This document shows positions 8,015-13,640 of a stretch of DNA of 22,367 nucleotides, one piece after another. Position 1 is the stretch's first letter; each line of letters starts with the position of its first letter. The stretch spans positions 1 through 22,367 of the IMG/VR virus record IMGVR_UViG_3300002334_000306; one strand, written 5' to 3'. A model generated the notes under the pieces. The model was not told the origin of the DNA. It saw only the letters and a program-made list of their open reading frames with translations, and did no database searches. This DNA comes from a virus. The position numbers were made by a program, and so were the translations under genes.

Positions 8015-8054
8015 GTTTGTTAACCTTAATTAGTAGGGTTAACAAACGATTTTT
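8015..8054 (+). terminator. Probable intrinsic terminator after terL
   Basis: GTTTGTTAACC (8015-8025) pairs perfectly with GGTTAACAAAC (8037-8047) around an 11-base loop, followed by GATTTTTTCCCC. The stem is AT-rich but long, with a six-T tract. It sits directly after terL. Its core is also the first copy of the 25-bp GTTAAC palindrome, so it may act as a protein site as well. Confidence 0.6.
8019..8043. repeat. 25-bp GTTAAC palindrome, copy 1
   Basis: The arms are GTTAACCTTA and TAGGGTTAAC with a 5-nt centre (ATTAG). One arm base differs from the other two copies and still allows a G-U pair in RNA. The same 10-5-10 arrangement recurs at 9095-9119 and 13775-13799. Confidence 0.8.
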
Positions 8055-8059
8055 TCCCC

Positions 8060-8461
8060 GGCGAAAATCTACTATTAACCTTAACAAACGATTTTACTTG
8101 ACATGAAAATTAACCACAAATCCAATTGTATATCTCTGTGGTAACTGACATACCACACAAAATCCCGTGATTTCCTTAGAACAAGCACTGTCATTTTCTT
8201 AGAACTAATCCTCTAAGTTACTGATTTTGCTTGTCTTTATTTTTGATCTAAGAGTTTGCACATTTTCTTAGAACTCCTTAACAAAACGGTTAAATACAAA
8301 TGAGAACTCAAAACACATGTGTGTTATGCCCACACCACACATTTTAGGAGGCAGTAGGGACCCTGCGAGTTTCAAACATGGGGTGGGTCTATTGATCGAA
8401 AACCAGAATTAGGAATCGGTTCACGCTTGCTCCCAGGGGGCATATATGCTATTTAAAATTC
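8060..8461. other. Non-coding region with CTTAGAAC repeats
   Basis: No gene is visible. CTTAGAAC occurs three times in the same direction (8175-8182, 8198-8205, 8267-8274), twice as TTTTCTTAGAACT, and once inverted near 9383. A hairpin TGTGGT/ACCACA lies at 8137-8157. A strong ribosome-site-like TAGGAGG at 8344 is not followed by a usable start codon. GCATATATGC near 8440 is a perfect palindrome just before the next gene and may be part of its promoter (TTCACG, 17 bases, TATATG). Confidence 0.5.
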
Positions 8462-8761
8462 ATGCAAATCTTAGGTAAATCAATTGAAGAATATGATCGA
8501 ATGCAAACCATCGACGCAAAGAAACAGCACTGGTGGAAAAAGCTGTGGCATGTCAAAAATAGAAAAGTGATGCCACTCTATGGGTACAGATTAAAGCAGC
8601 AAGAAATCGCCAAGGAATTATTTGACAGATCAAATTATATTCAGGACGCTTCAAGGCATTTCGATCAGGAGAATTTTGAGTTTGTTTTGGGTCAATGCTG
8701 TACGGCTGCACTGGATAGCTCAGCAGTGATAGAGGATGAGTTGAGGAGTAATCCGGCTTGA
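8462..8761 (+). CDS. Small unknown protein (99 aa)
   Basis: The product is 99 residues, basic and Trp-rich in the first third (HWWKKLWHVKNRK), then helical and acidic. There is no signal peptide or transmembrane segment. The start ATG has no clear Shine-Dalgarno sequence, and the upstream 460 bases are non-coding, so the gene stands alone between two repeat-rich stretches. The C-terminal half (about 50-95) reads like a short helical bundle, with LGQCCTAALDSSAVIEDEL. No family is recognised. Base use and an intact frame support a real gene, but isolation and the missing ribosome site lower confidence. Confidence 0.55.
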   Translation: MQILGKSIEEYDRMQTIDAKKQHWWKKLWHVKNRKVMPLYGYRLKQQEIAKELFDRSNYIQDASRHFDQENFEFVLGQCCTAALDSSAVIEDELRSNPA

Positions 8762-8789
8762 GCTGAAAGAAAGAAAAAAGATTTCATGC

Positions 8790-8880
8790 TTGCTTGCTTG
8801 GCGAGCTCTCGGCGCGCAGCGCGGAAGAAGAAATTTTTCTGCTTGACGGCTTTTTGCGGCTCGCCGTGTTTCTGCGTGCA
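8790..8880. other. GC-rich structured patch after the 99-aa gene
   Basis: GGCGAGC (8800-8806) and GCTCGCC (8859-8865) can pair around about 52 bases that contain further small hairpins (GCGC-GCA-GCGC, AGAAATTTTTCT). An alternative is ACGGC/GCCGT at 8846-8867 with a T-run inside. It contrasts with the AT-rich flanks. It could be a terminator region or a short structured RNA; I cannot decide. Confidence 0.35.
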
Positions 8881-8885
8881 GCATG

Positions 8886-9137
8886 GTTAACGGACTTGGT
8901 GAAAAAAGATGGTTAACAAATCGTTAAAAAACGTGGTTAACAAAATCTTAACGTTAACCAGTTAACGATTCGTTAAGGTTAACGAAATGTGAATTTCATC
9001 TTTTGTTAACTTAGTCTGGAAACGATTTGTTGTCAATCGTTAACCAATGTTCATCATAATTATTAAGGTTAACGTTTTGCAAAATTAAACATTTGTTAAC
9101 CTTACGAATTAAGGTTAACGTGTGAAATTACGTTAAC
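8886..9137. repeat. Dense cluster of 12 GTTAAC sites
   Basis: Exact GTTAAC occurs at 8886, 8912, 8936, 8953, 8961, 8978, 9005, 9039, 9068, 9095, 9114 and 9132. Because the hexamer is palindromic each is a site on both strands. Many have the longer form GGTTAAC, and near-matches (CGTTAAG, CGTTAAA, ATTAACC) fill gaps. Such iterated sites are typical of replication origins, partition sites or large operator arrays. There is no gene in this stretch. Confidence 0.85.
9095..9119. repeat. 25-bp GTTAAC palindrome, copy 2
   Basis: GTTAACCTTA, centre CGAAT, then TAAGGTTAAC: a perfect inverted repeat with a 5-nt centre, embedded in the GTTAAC cluster. Confidence 0.85.
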
Positions 9138-9170
9138 GGAAAATTAACCATACCAAAATTTTGTTGGTCG

Positions 9171-9325
9171 AAAAATTGACAGACCGATTTTTATGTGAGT
9201 GGAAAATTTCCACACGAAAATTTTGAACCGGCAAAAAATTCACACGCAACTTTTATGTATTCGAAAAAATTCACACGCAACTTTTATGCACTCGAAAAAA
9301 TTCACACGCAACTTTTATGTGCTAG
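9171..9325. repeat. 31-bp tandem repeats (three near-perfect, two degenerate)
   Basis: Three units beginning AAAAAATTCACACGCAAC start at 9233, 9264 and 9295, a period of exactly 31. They share at least 25 bases and differ only in the few bases after TTTTATG. Two decayed units lie upstream (about 9171 and 9203) with the same A-tract, TT-C/G-ACA and TTTTATG frame. There is no spacer between units, so this is not a CRISPR array. The A-tracts recur every three helical turns and would bend the DNA. The array sits between the GTTAAC cluster and the first gene of the small-gene cassette. Confidence 0.85.
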
Positions 9326-9353
9326 GTAAAATTTTTTCTGAACATTAACGCTC

Positions 9354-9359
9354 TATAAA
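9354..9359 (+). promoter_or_regulatory. Possible -10 element of the small-gene cassette
   Basis: TATAAA lies about 45 bases before the first likely start codon of the cassette. No good -35 is visible; a TTTTTTCT stretch occupies that position. Confidence 0.3.
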
Positions 9360-9402
9360 CCAACTAAAACGAATCGGCTTGTGTTCTAAGAAAATAACGA
9401 CT

Positions 9403-9627
9403 ATGTATAATGCAACGAAACAAAACCTGGATGTGAACATGAAACGACGAATTAGACCAGCAGAAGAATGCATGAACCCAGATTATTGCGATAGCCGTTT
9501 CTATATGGAAGGCTTTAACAAGGGCTATGCATGGGATAAACTTTCAAGCCCGAGTCATTTATACAACCCGGAGGAAAAAACGCTTTACCGTTTAGGTTTT
9601 GCTGATGCAAGGGAGTCAAGGGTATGA
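9403..9627 (+). CDS. Small protein resembling ribosome modulation factor (RMF-like)
   Basis: I prefer the ATG at 9403 (MYNATKQNLD), giving 74 residues. A TTG at 9379 and an ATG at 9439 (MKRRIRP) are alternatives, and none has a clear ribosome site. The C-terminal part FYMEGFNKGYAWDKL...YNPEEKTLYRLGFADARESRV follows the order of RMF-type proteins: a GY/GF-x-x-G helix, a Pro/Tyr turn, then an aromatic-x-x-GF/GW-x-x-A helix ending in basic residues. In bacteria RMF binds ribosomes and promotes dimerisation; phage relatives are uncharacterised. The next gene encodes a second, similar protein and overlaps by four bases. Similarity was judged by eye, so the role is tentative. Confidence 0.65.
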   Translation: MYNATKQNLDVNMKRRIRPAEECMNPDYCDSRFYMEGFNKGYAWDKLSSPSHLYNPEEKTLYRLGFADARESRV

Positions 9628-9827
9628 ATGACTCCTGCAAATTATCAAGAGATTTTGATCCTGCAAATGTGGGAAATAAATTATATATGCGAGGCTATAA
9701 ACTAGCCTTAAAAACATCGTGGTATGACATTCCAGACACTTGGAACAAATACCAGATTGCAGACTACGAATCCGGTTTCATTGCCGGGCGTCTATTTAGA
9801 AACCCAAACCTAAAGAAAACAACATGA
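9624..9827 (+). CDS. Second small RMF-like protein
   Basis: The product is 67 residues. Its core LYMRGYKLALKTSWYDIP...YQIADYESGFIAGRLFRNP repeats the layout of the upstream neighbour: aromatic-M-x-G-F/Y, a Trp, a Pro turn, then Y-x-x-GF-x-x-R. The two genes look like diverged tandem duplicates. It starts within the upstream gene's stop (ATGA) and its own stop overlaps the next start (ATGA), so three products are co-translated. There is no membrane segment. An RMF-like ribosome- or RNA-binding role is possible by analogy only. Confidence 0.65.
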   Translation: MNDSCKLSRDFDPANVGNKLYMRGYKLALKTSWYDIPDTWNKYQIADYESGFIAGRLFRNPNLKKTT

Positions 9828-10024
9828 GAAATCTTTTAATTGCACTACTAGTAATTGCGCCAAGTGTTGCGCTTGCCGATTCGTCTATCAATTCGCATAA
9901 ATGTGTATTTCACTTCAAGACAATTGAAGGCTATACAATTTGTATCACTGGCGCGCCTTCGGGAGGCGAGAAAACAAAGTCAGATGCGCAAGAACCGAAA
10001 CAGCATTTTAAAGTAGAAGGCTAA
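9824..10024 (+). CDS. Small exported protein with signal peptide
   Basis: The product is 66 residues. It begins with a textbook signal peptide: MRN, then LLIALLVIAPSV, then ALA before DSS, so cleavage after residue 19 is expected. The mature part is 47 residues with two cysteines (C27 and C39, possibly a disulfide) and a polar, charged tail. It should be located in the periplasm. It overlaps the preceding gene by four bases. A small periplasmic phage protein could serve superinfection exclusion or lysis, but no motif supports either choice. Confidence 0.75.
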   Translation: MRNLLIALLVIAPSVALADSSINSHKCVFHFKTIEGYTICITGAPSGGEKTKSDAQEPKQHFKVEG

Positions 10025-10027
10025 TTC

Positions 10028-10207
10028 ATGTTAAATGAAGTACAATGTCACGAATTTGATCAACTAATGTTTAAACGTGGTTATGGCATGAGTCATAATT
10101 CGTTTATGGATATTGTTGTCGAATTCAAAGGAAAAGTGATTCATATAGCTGAATCAATTGAGGCGGCAAGGCCATGGGTAAAAGCGCATTATTGGGCTAA
10201 TCATTAG
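10028..10207 (+). CDS. Small unknown protein (59 aa)
   Basis: An ATG three bases after the previous stop opens a 59-codon frame: it begins MLNEVQCHEFDQL, contains FKRGYGMSHNSFMDIVVEF and ends KAHYWANH. The middle is two beta strands (DIVVEFKGKVIHIAE) followed by a helix (SIEAARPWVKAHYW). The sequence is of normal composition with aromatic residues spaced as in a folded domain, and no competing frame is present. There is no clear separate ribosome site, so expression would depend on coupling to the gene before. The function is unknown. Confidence 0.6.
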   Translation: MLNEVQCHEFDQLMFKRGYGMSHNSFMDIVVEFKGKVIHIAESIEAARPWVKAHYWANH

Positions 10208-10210
10208 CCT

Positions 10211-10258
10211 TTTGTTAATACCTCAATGCTAAATTCTAACCATCGAAACAACAACAGG
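10211..10258 (+). promoter_or_regulatory. Degenerate copy of the cassette promoter/leader
   Basis: TTGTTAATACCTCAATG, then TGCTAAATT as an extended -10, then ATCGAAACAACAACAGGA. It aligns base by base with the better copies near 10616 and 11520 and leads into the ribosome site of the next gene. Confidence 0.5.
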
Positions 10259-10268
10259 AAACAACATT

Positions 10269-10613
10269 ATGATTTTGACACCAGAACAACAGGACGCCAA
10301 GCGCGCCGAAATTCTTTCTTTTATCGATAAGCAAGGCGCAAAATTTGTGAGCGTATTCTTCAAAAAGAAGAATGGCGATATGCGCACAATGGTTTTCAAT
10401 CCAAAGGCTGTCAAGAATGCAGCCAAGGGCGACAAAGCAACAGAGAAAGGCAAACGCCAGATTGCAACACGCAAGGCGAACAACCCACAACTGTACAACT
10501 TGTATGAACACAACAACGAAACAGGCTTGACTGATTTTAACCGCATGCGTTGCTTTGATATGCATAAAGTTCATCGTATCAAAGGCGGTGGTGAAGAAAT
10601 ATTATTTTCTTAA
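10269..10613 (+). CDS. SH3-barrel-like small protein (possibly DUF2693 type)
   Basis: The product is 114 residues, very basic. The central region VSVFFKKKNGDMRTMVFNPKAVK, then a Lys-rich linker, then PQLYNLYEH...FNRMRCFDMHKVHRIKGG follows the pattern of small phage and bacterial SH3-barrel proteins of the DUF2693 kind: strand, K-K-x-G-x-x-R, linker, L-x-x-Y/V, R-x-F-x-x-x-K-V-x-x-I. A ribosome site AGGAAAC precedes the start by about 7 bases. No enzymatic residue is apparent; RNA or DNA binding would fit the charge. The family call was made from memory of the motif, so is moderate. Confidence 0.7.
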   Translation: MILTPEQQDAKRAEILSFIDKQGAKFVSVFFKKKNGDMRTMVFNPKAVKNAAKGDKATEKGKRQIATRKANNPQLYNLYEHNNETGLTDFNRMRCFDMHKVHRIKGGGEEILFS

Positions 10614-10615
10614 CC

Positions 10616-10666
10616 CTTTGGTAAGATTTGAATGCTATATTCATCTTATCGGAACAACAAAACGAG
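10616..10666 (+). promoter_or_regulatory. Cassette promoter/leader, copy A
   Basis: The stretch GGTAAGATTTGAATGC is followed by TATATT, CATCTTATCGGAACAACAA and the ribosome site. TGCTATATT is a good extended -10; there is no recognisable -35. It is nearly identical to copy B at 11520-11570, implying shared control of the two downstream genes. Confidence 0.6.
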
Positions 10667-10674
10667 GCAAGATT

Positions 10675-10857
10675 ATGGAACTAGCAATTTTACTATTTAT
10701 CGCTTTTGGTGTACTGGTAGCAGTGCATGAATTAGCGCCAAGCTTTAAACCGTTAGTTGTGATTCTTGCCTTTTTGGTAATCGTGGCAATAGGCCCGAAT
10801 AATTCAATGGATGGTGTTCTTGCAACACTGGTTTATCTTGTAAACAAATCATTTTAA
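10675..10857 (+). CDS. Small membrane protein (60 aa, two helices)
   Basis: The start is placed at 10675 (MELAILLFIAFG), after a GAGG site. A longer frame from 10555 overlaps the upstream gene. The protein is almost entirely hydrophobic: a helix at about 2-18, a short polar link with HELAPSFKP, a second helix at about 26-42, then an amphipathic tail ending NKSF. Two membrane passes are expected. It resembles the size of small phage holin or membrane-modifier proteins, but the composition alone cannot prove a holin. Confidence 0.7.
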   Translation: MELAILLFIAFGVLVAVHELAPSFKPLVVILAFLVIVAIGPNNSMDGVLATLVYLVNKSF

Positions 10858-10870
10858 GGGAACTAAACAA

Positions 10871-11494
10871 ATGACAGATTCAAGACTCGAAACATTCGCA
10901 ACGGACAATCTTGCTAAAACTTCTTTTTGGAATCGTGGTGAGCATGTTGACTGGACGGATATCTGGCAACGCCATAGCGTCAACGTGATCATGCCAAATA
11001 TCACAACTGATATTTTAGGCGACCATTTCAGCGATTATGAGTCAAACATGACGCTAGAGGATGCAACAGAACGTTTTATGAACACATCCGCCTATGACGA
11101 ATGGCTAGACGGTTACTATCCAGCAACATACTGGAGCTATAAAATTGAGCTACCGGGCAACCATCGTGACCTTGAAGAAATTGCAACCGAGCTTGCAAAT
11201 GAAGTAGGTTGCGTTTCATTGGTGCAAGTAGGCGATGATTATTACCTTGCGCTTTCTGGCGGTGGTATGGATTTATCATGGGAAATTGCAGCGGCATTTA
11301 TTATTTGCGGCTTGATTCCGCCTTTGGTTATTCTGGACCAATTGCCGTGCATGTCCAGCGATAACAAGAAATTCAATTCACCACTTGGCGCAACATTCTC
11401 GCAATTGGTTATGGATTGCGTATATCAAGGGACGTTTCTTTTAGATATGAGAAAAGATGCATTGAATCGCACTTTGGAAGTTTTGACAAAATAA
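10871..11494 (+). CDS. Unknown phage protein (207 aa)
   Basis: The product is 207 residues. The first half is acidic and aromatic-rich (SAYDEWLDGYYPATYWSYKIELPG). Residues 100-130 look like an alpha/beta unit (DLEEIATELANEVGC...GDDYYLALSGGG). This is followed by GGGMDLSWEIAAAFIICGLIPP (129-151), a Gly-rich loop and a hydrophobic helix that could touch a membrane but is probably buried. I recall this phrase type from uncharacterised phage proteins, but no function is known. There is a good gap of 13 bases to the previous gene containing AAGGGAAC as a ribosome site. Confidence 0.75.
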   Translation: MTDSRLETFATDNLAKTSFWNRGEHVDWTDIWQRHSVNVIMPNITTDILGDHFSDYESNMTLEDATERFMNTSAYDEWLDGYYPATYWSYKIELPGNHRDLEEIATELANEVGCVSLVQVGDDYYLALSGGGMDLSWEIAAAFIICGLIPPLVILDQLPCMSSDNKKFNSPLGATFSQLVMDCVYQGTFLLDMRKDALNRTLEVLTK

Positions 11495-11519
11495 AATAAA
11501 AAACCTGGCTTTGTTAACG

Positions 11520-11570
11520 TTCTGGTAAGGTTTGAATGTTATATTCATCTTATCGGAACAACAACAGGGA
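11520..11570 (+). promoter_or_regulatory. Cassette promoter/leader, copy B
   Basis: GGTAAGGTTTGAATGT, TATATT and CATCTTATCGGAACAACAACAGGGA. It differs from copy A at only a few bases over about 45. GTTAAC occurs just upstream (11514), tying this promoter to the phage-wide GTTAAC motif. Confidence 0.6.
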
Positions 11571-11578
11571 ATAAAAAA

Positions 11579-11782
11579 ATGTTTGGAACTAAAAAAATCG
11601 TAGCGCATACAACAACAACAGACAAGAACCAGAAAATCGATTATGTTTCTGCAAAGTTTAATGTTGTTGAACACAACGCCGAAATGGATGCTTTTGTTAG
11701 CGATGCTGCAAGACGTGTTGCAACTAAACGCAACATGCAATCAAACCGCGCGCTTACTCGCAATTTTCGCTGGACTAAGTAA
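11579..11782 (+). CDS. Small basic protein (67 aa)
   Basis: The product is 67 residues, beginning MFGTKKIVAHTTTTDKNQK and ending RALTRNFRWTK. The second half is strongly basic and helical (DAARRVATKRNMQSNRALTRNFRW), suitable for binding nucleic acid. It follows copy B of the cassette promoter and a GGGA ribosome site. There are no cysteines and no membrane segment. The function is unknown. Confidence 0.65.
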   Translation: MFGTKKIVAHTTTTDKNQKIDYVSAKFNVVEHNAEMDAFVSDAARRVATKRNMQSNRALTRNFRWTK

Positions 11783-11806
11783 GTCGATCAATAGGGAGTT
11801 TATCAC

Positions 11807-12361
11807 ATGCCACAATTTCAATTGAATGGTGTAATGGAATCAAAATATACTGATTTGTCAGAATTCGCACAAGGTTATATTGAATGCGCTTTCTTCACTG
11901 CTCCGCGACCAGATGAAGCAGGTAACGGCGAAGGCGATCCATGCCCTAATTGTGAGACTGAACTAGAGTCGGGCGATGATGATTTGCCTTATTGCCCTCA
12001 ATGGGGTTGTGACTGGTCATGTGGCGAAATTCCAGAATCGTTTGGAATTGATAATTTGTCTGATAATGCGCTGCAAGATATTATCAAAGAAACTGACAAA
12101 TTTTGGAAAGAAAACCAAATCAATCTGGATAGGGTTTTAGGTTCAAAATGGAATGGTTCAGACAATTGGGGCGATTATGACGAAGCGCAAGCAGGGCGTG
12201 ACTTTTGGTTTACCCGTTGCGGTCATGGCGTAGGCTTTTGGGATCGTGGTTTTATTGAAACATATGCCAGTGATGCCGCCGACTCGCTTAGTGAAGCGGC
12301 TAATAAGTCGGGCAATGTGGATATGTATTTGGGCGATGATAGCCAAATCTATTTTATGTAG
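11807..12361 (+). CDS. Unknown phage protein with zinc knuckle
   Basis: The product is 184 residues. An N-terminal helix-strand part contains FAQGYIECAFFTA. A zinc knuckle follows (CPNC at 46-49 and CPQWGC at 63-68, separated by 13 residues). The C-terminal segment RDFWFTRCGHGVGFWDRGF...LSEAANKSGNVDMYLGDDSQIYF is a phrase I recognise from many uncharacterised tailed-phage proteins; in them the zinc knuckle is not always present, so it may be an insertion here. A GGGAG ribosome site precedes the start. The biochemical role is unknown. Confidence 0.78.
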   Translation: MPQFQLNGVMESKYTDLSEFAQGYIECAFFTAPRPDEAGNGEGDPCPNCETELESGDDDLPYCPQWGCDWSCGEIPESFGIDNLSDNALQDIIKETDKFWKENQINLDRVLGSKWNGSDNWGDYDEAQAGRDFWFTRCGHGVGFWDRGFIETYASDAADSLSEAANKSGNVDMYLGDDSQIYFM

Positions 12362-12372
12362 GAGTAGAGCTA

Positions 12373-12570
12373 ATGCAAAAATCAACTTTCACAAGAGGCA
12401 GCTTACATCGTTTTCACAATACCGTTGCTATTTATTTGGGCGATGGTGAAACGATTTACTTGACGCCAAAAGAGGCGCGAAAAATTGCGGCTGGATTATT
12501 TAAGTTTGCCCGGGACATTGAAACAAAAGATTTCAGTGATTCACAAGTTCACACAATTGATCTAAAATAA
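12373..12570 (+). CDS. Small unknown phage protein (65 aa)
   Basis: The product is 65 residues with a beta hairpin (VAIYLGDGETIYLTPKE) followed by a long helix (EARKIAAGLFKFARDIE). The G-x-x-x-L-T-P/D-x-E-A-x-x-I-A pattern is common in small phage proteins lying in such gene clusters. A GGAG ribosome site sits 8 bases upstream. It is flanked by the zinc-knuckle protein and the 219-aa protein with gaps near 12 bases, so the three are one operon. The function is unknown. Confidence 0.7.
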   Translation: MQKSTFTRGSLHRFHNTVAIYLGDGETIYLTPKEARKIAAGLFKFARDIETKDFSDSQVHTIDLK

Positions 12571-12582
12571 GGGAGTCAAAAA

Positions 12583-13242
12583 ATGGCACAATTAAAATCA
12601 AAATGGGTTTACAAATATCATGAATTGTCAGACGCTGCAAAGCAAAAGGCGATTGACTGGTATAGAGCTGCATGCGCTGGCGATATGTACTACAGTGAGT
12701 ATGTTCTAGAGGATGCGGCGCGCATGGCCTTTCTATTGGGAATTGAATTATCGACTCACACTATTCCGCTAATGAGTGGCGAAACGAGACAAGAACCAAT
12801 TATTTACTTTTCCGGTTTTGCCAGCCAAGGCGATGGTGCATGTTTTGAGGGCGAATATTCCTATAAAAAAGGCGCTATCAAAGCGATAACAGATGAGACT
12901 GGCGGAACTGATTCCGAACTAATCCGAATCGCAACTGAATTGCAGGAAGTCCAAAAAGAGTTTTTCTATTCGCTCAATGCGACCATGCGCCATAGCTCGA
13001 ATCATTATTATCATTCTGGTTGCATGACAGTCGAAACTGATTTGTCAGATTCTGTTGACCTTTGGGGAAATCGCGATTTAGAAGATGCCGCCGAATCAGT
13101 CGGGCAACTAATGCGCGATTTTGCCGATTGGATTTATAAACGCCTTGAAGATGCCTATGATTACGAAAATTCCGACGAACAAATCATAGAGTCGATTATT
13201 GCGAACGCTTATGAATTCGACGATACAGGGGAGCGCGCATAA
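12583..13242 (+). CDS. Unknown phage/bacterial family protein (219 aa)
   Basis: The product is 219 residues. It begins with YKYHELSDAAKQKAIDWYR, continues with a helix carrying EDAARMAFLLGIEL, then IIYFSGFASQGDGACFEGEY and a long C-terminal helical region with HSSNHYYHSGCM. This phrase order belongs to a widespread phage and prophage family that some databases loosely label as an antitoxin; I know of no solid function. The length looks complete. A GGGAG ribosome site precedes the start. It is the last gene of the cassette and is followed at once by the repeat-rich block. Confidence 0.78.
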   Translation: MAQLKSKWVYKYHELSDAAKQKAIDWYRAACAGDMYYSEYVLEDAARMAFLLGIELSTHTIPLMSGETRQEPIIYFSGFASQGDGACFEGEYSYKKGAIKAITDETGGTDSELIRIATELQEVQKEFFYSLNATMRHSSNHYYHSGCMTVETDLSDSVDLWGNRDLEDAAESVGQLMRDFADWIYKRLEDAYDYENSDEQIIESIIANAYEFDDTGERA

Positions 13243-13287
13243 GCACCCCTCTATATAGGCCCATATAGCACCCCTCTATATAGGCCC
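13242..13287. repeat. 21-bp tandem direct repeat
   Basis: The 21 bases at 13242-13262 (beginning AGCACCCCTC, ending TAGGCCC) are repeated exactly at 13267-13287, a period of 25 bp. The first copy overlaps the stop codon of the 219-aa gene. Confidence 0.85.
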
Positions 13288-13293
13288 TCCCGG

Positions 13294-13330
13294 CAGGCCC
13301 GCATATGGACTCTCACCATATGCGGGCCTG
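13294..13330. repeat. Perfect 14-bp inverted repeat (hairpin)
   Basis: CAGGCCCGCATATG (13294-13307) and CATATGCGGGCCTG (13317-13330) are exact complements around a 9-base loop. No T-tract follows on either strand, so it is not a standard terminator. It could still stop transcription, protect the 3' end of the cassette mRNA, or be a protein site. Confidence 0.8.
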
Positions 13331-13640
13331 TCCCATTGCACATGTGATATATGGAATAGTGCGAGCCTTGGCTATGAGCCACACATTCACCTGATACCCT
13401 GCATATATGATATCGCATTAGCATAGAGCTATTGTCTATCACATGCACATGCCTGCCCCTGCTACCCTGCCCATATGAGCCCCGTTGTATGAGCCCATAT
13501 ATGAGCCCTCTATTAGGGGGCATGGCTGCACATACACATGTGCATGCACATCATGTGTAGATGAGCGCCATACTGCATGCGTGTACATGGGCAGAGCCTG
13601 GAACACATCAACATATTGATGAGCCACGCCTTAACCATAT
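13331..13640. other. Non-coding block with ATGAGCC repeats and purine-pyrimidine alternation
   Basis: No gene is supported. ATGAGCC occurs at 13374, 13475, 13489, 13501 and 13619, all on the plus strand. A perfect 25-base purine-pyrimidine alternation lies at 13527-13551, another of 16 bases at 13574-13589, and one of 13 near 13440. Such runs can form Z-DNA under negative supercoiling. Base composition (CATATG, TGCATG, GCCC) is unlike any other part of the window. Confidence 0.7.

Noticed and set aside
9233-9325. CRISPR array
   Set aside because: The units are back-to-back 31-bp tandem repeats with no spacers and no cas genes.
10675-10857. Calling the 60-aa two-helix membrane protein a holin
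   Set aside because: No endolysin or spanin gene is nearby and the sequence has no specific holin motif; kept as a membrane protein only.
13251-13627. Two minus-strand frames of 62 and 90 codons in the repeat block
   Set aside because: Their His/Gly/Tyr-rich sequences come from the repeated CATATG and TGCATG motifs; there are no ribosome sites and no family resemblance.
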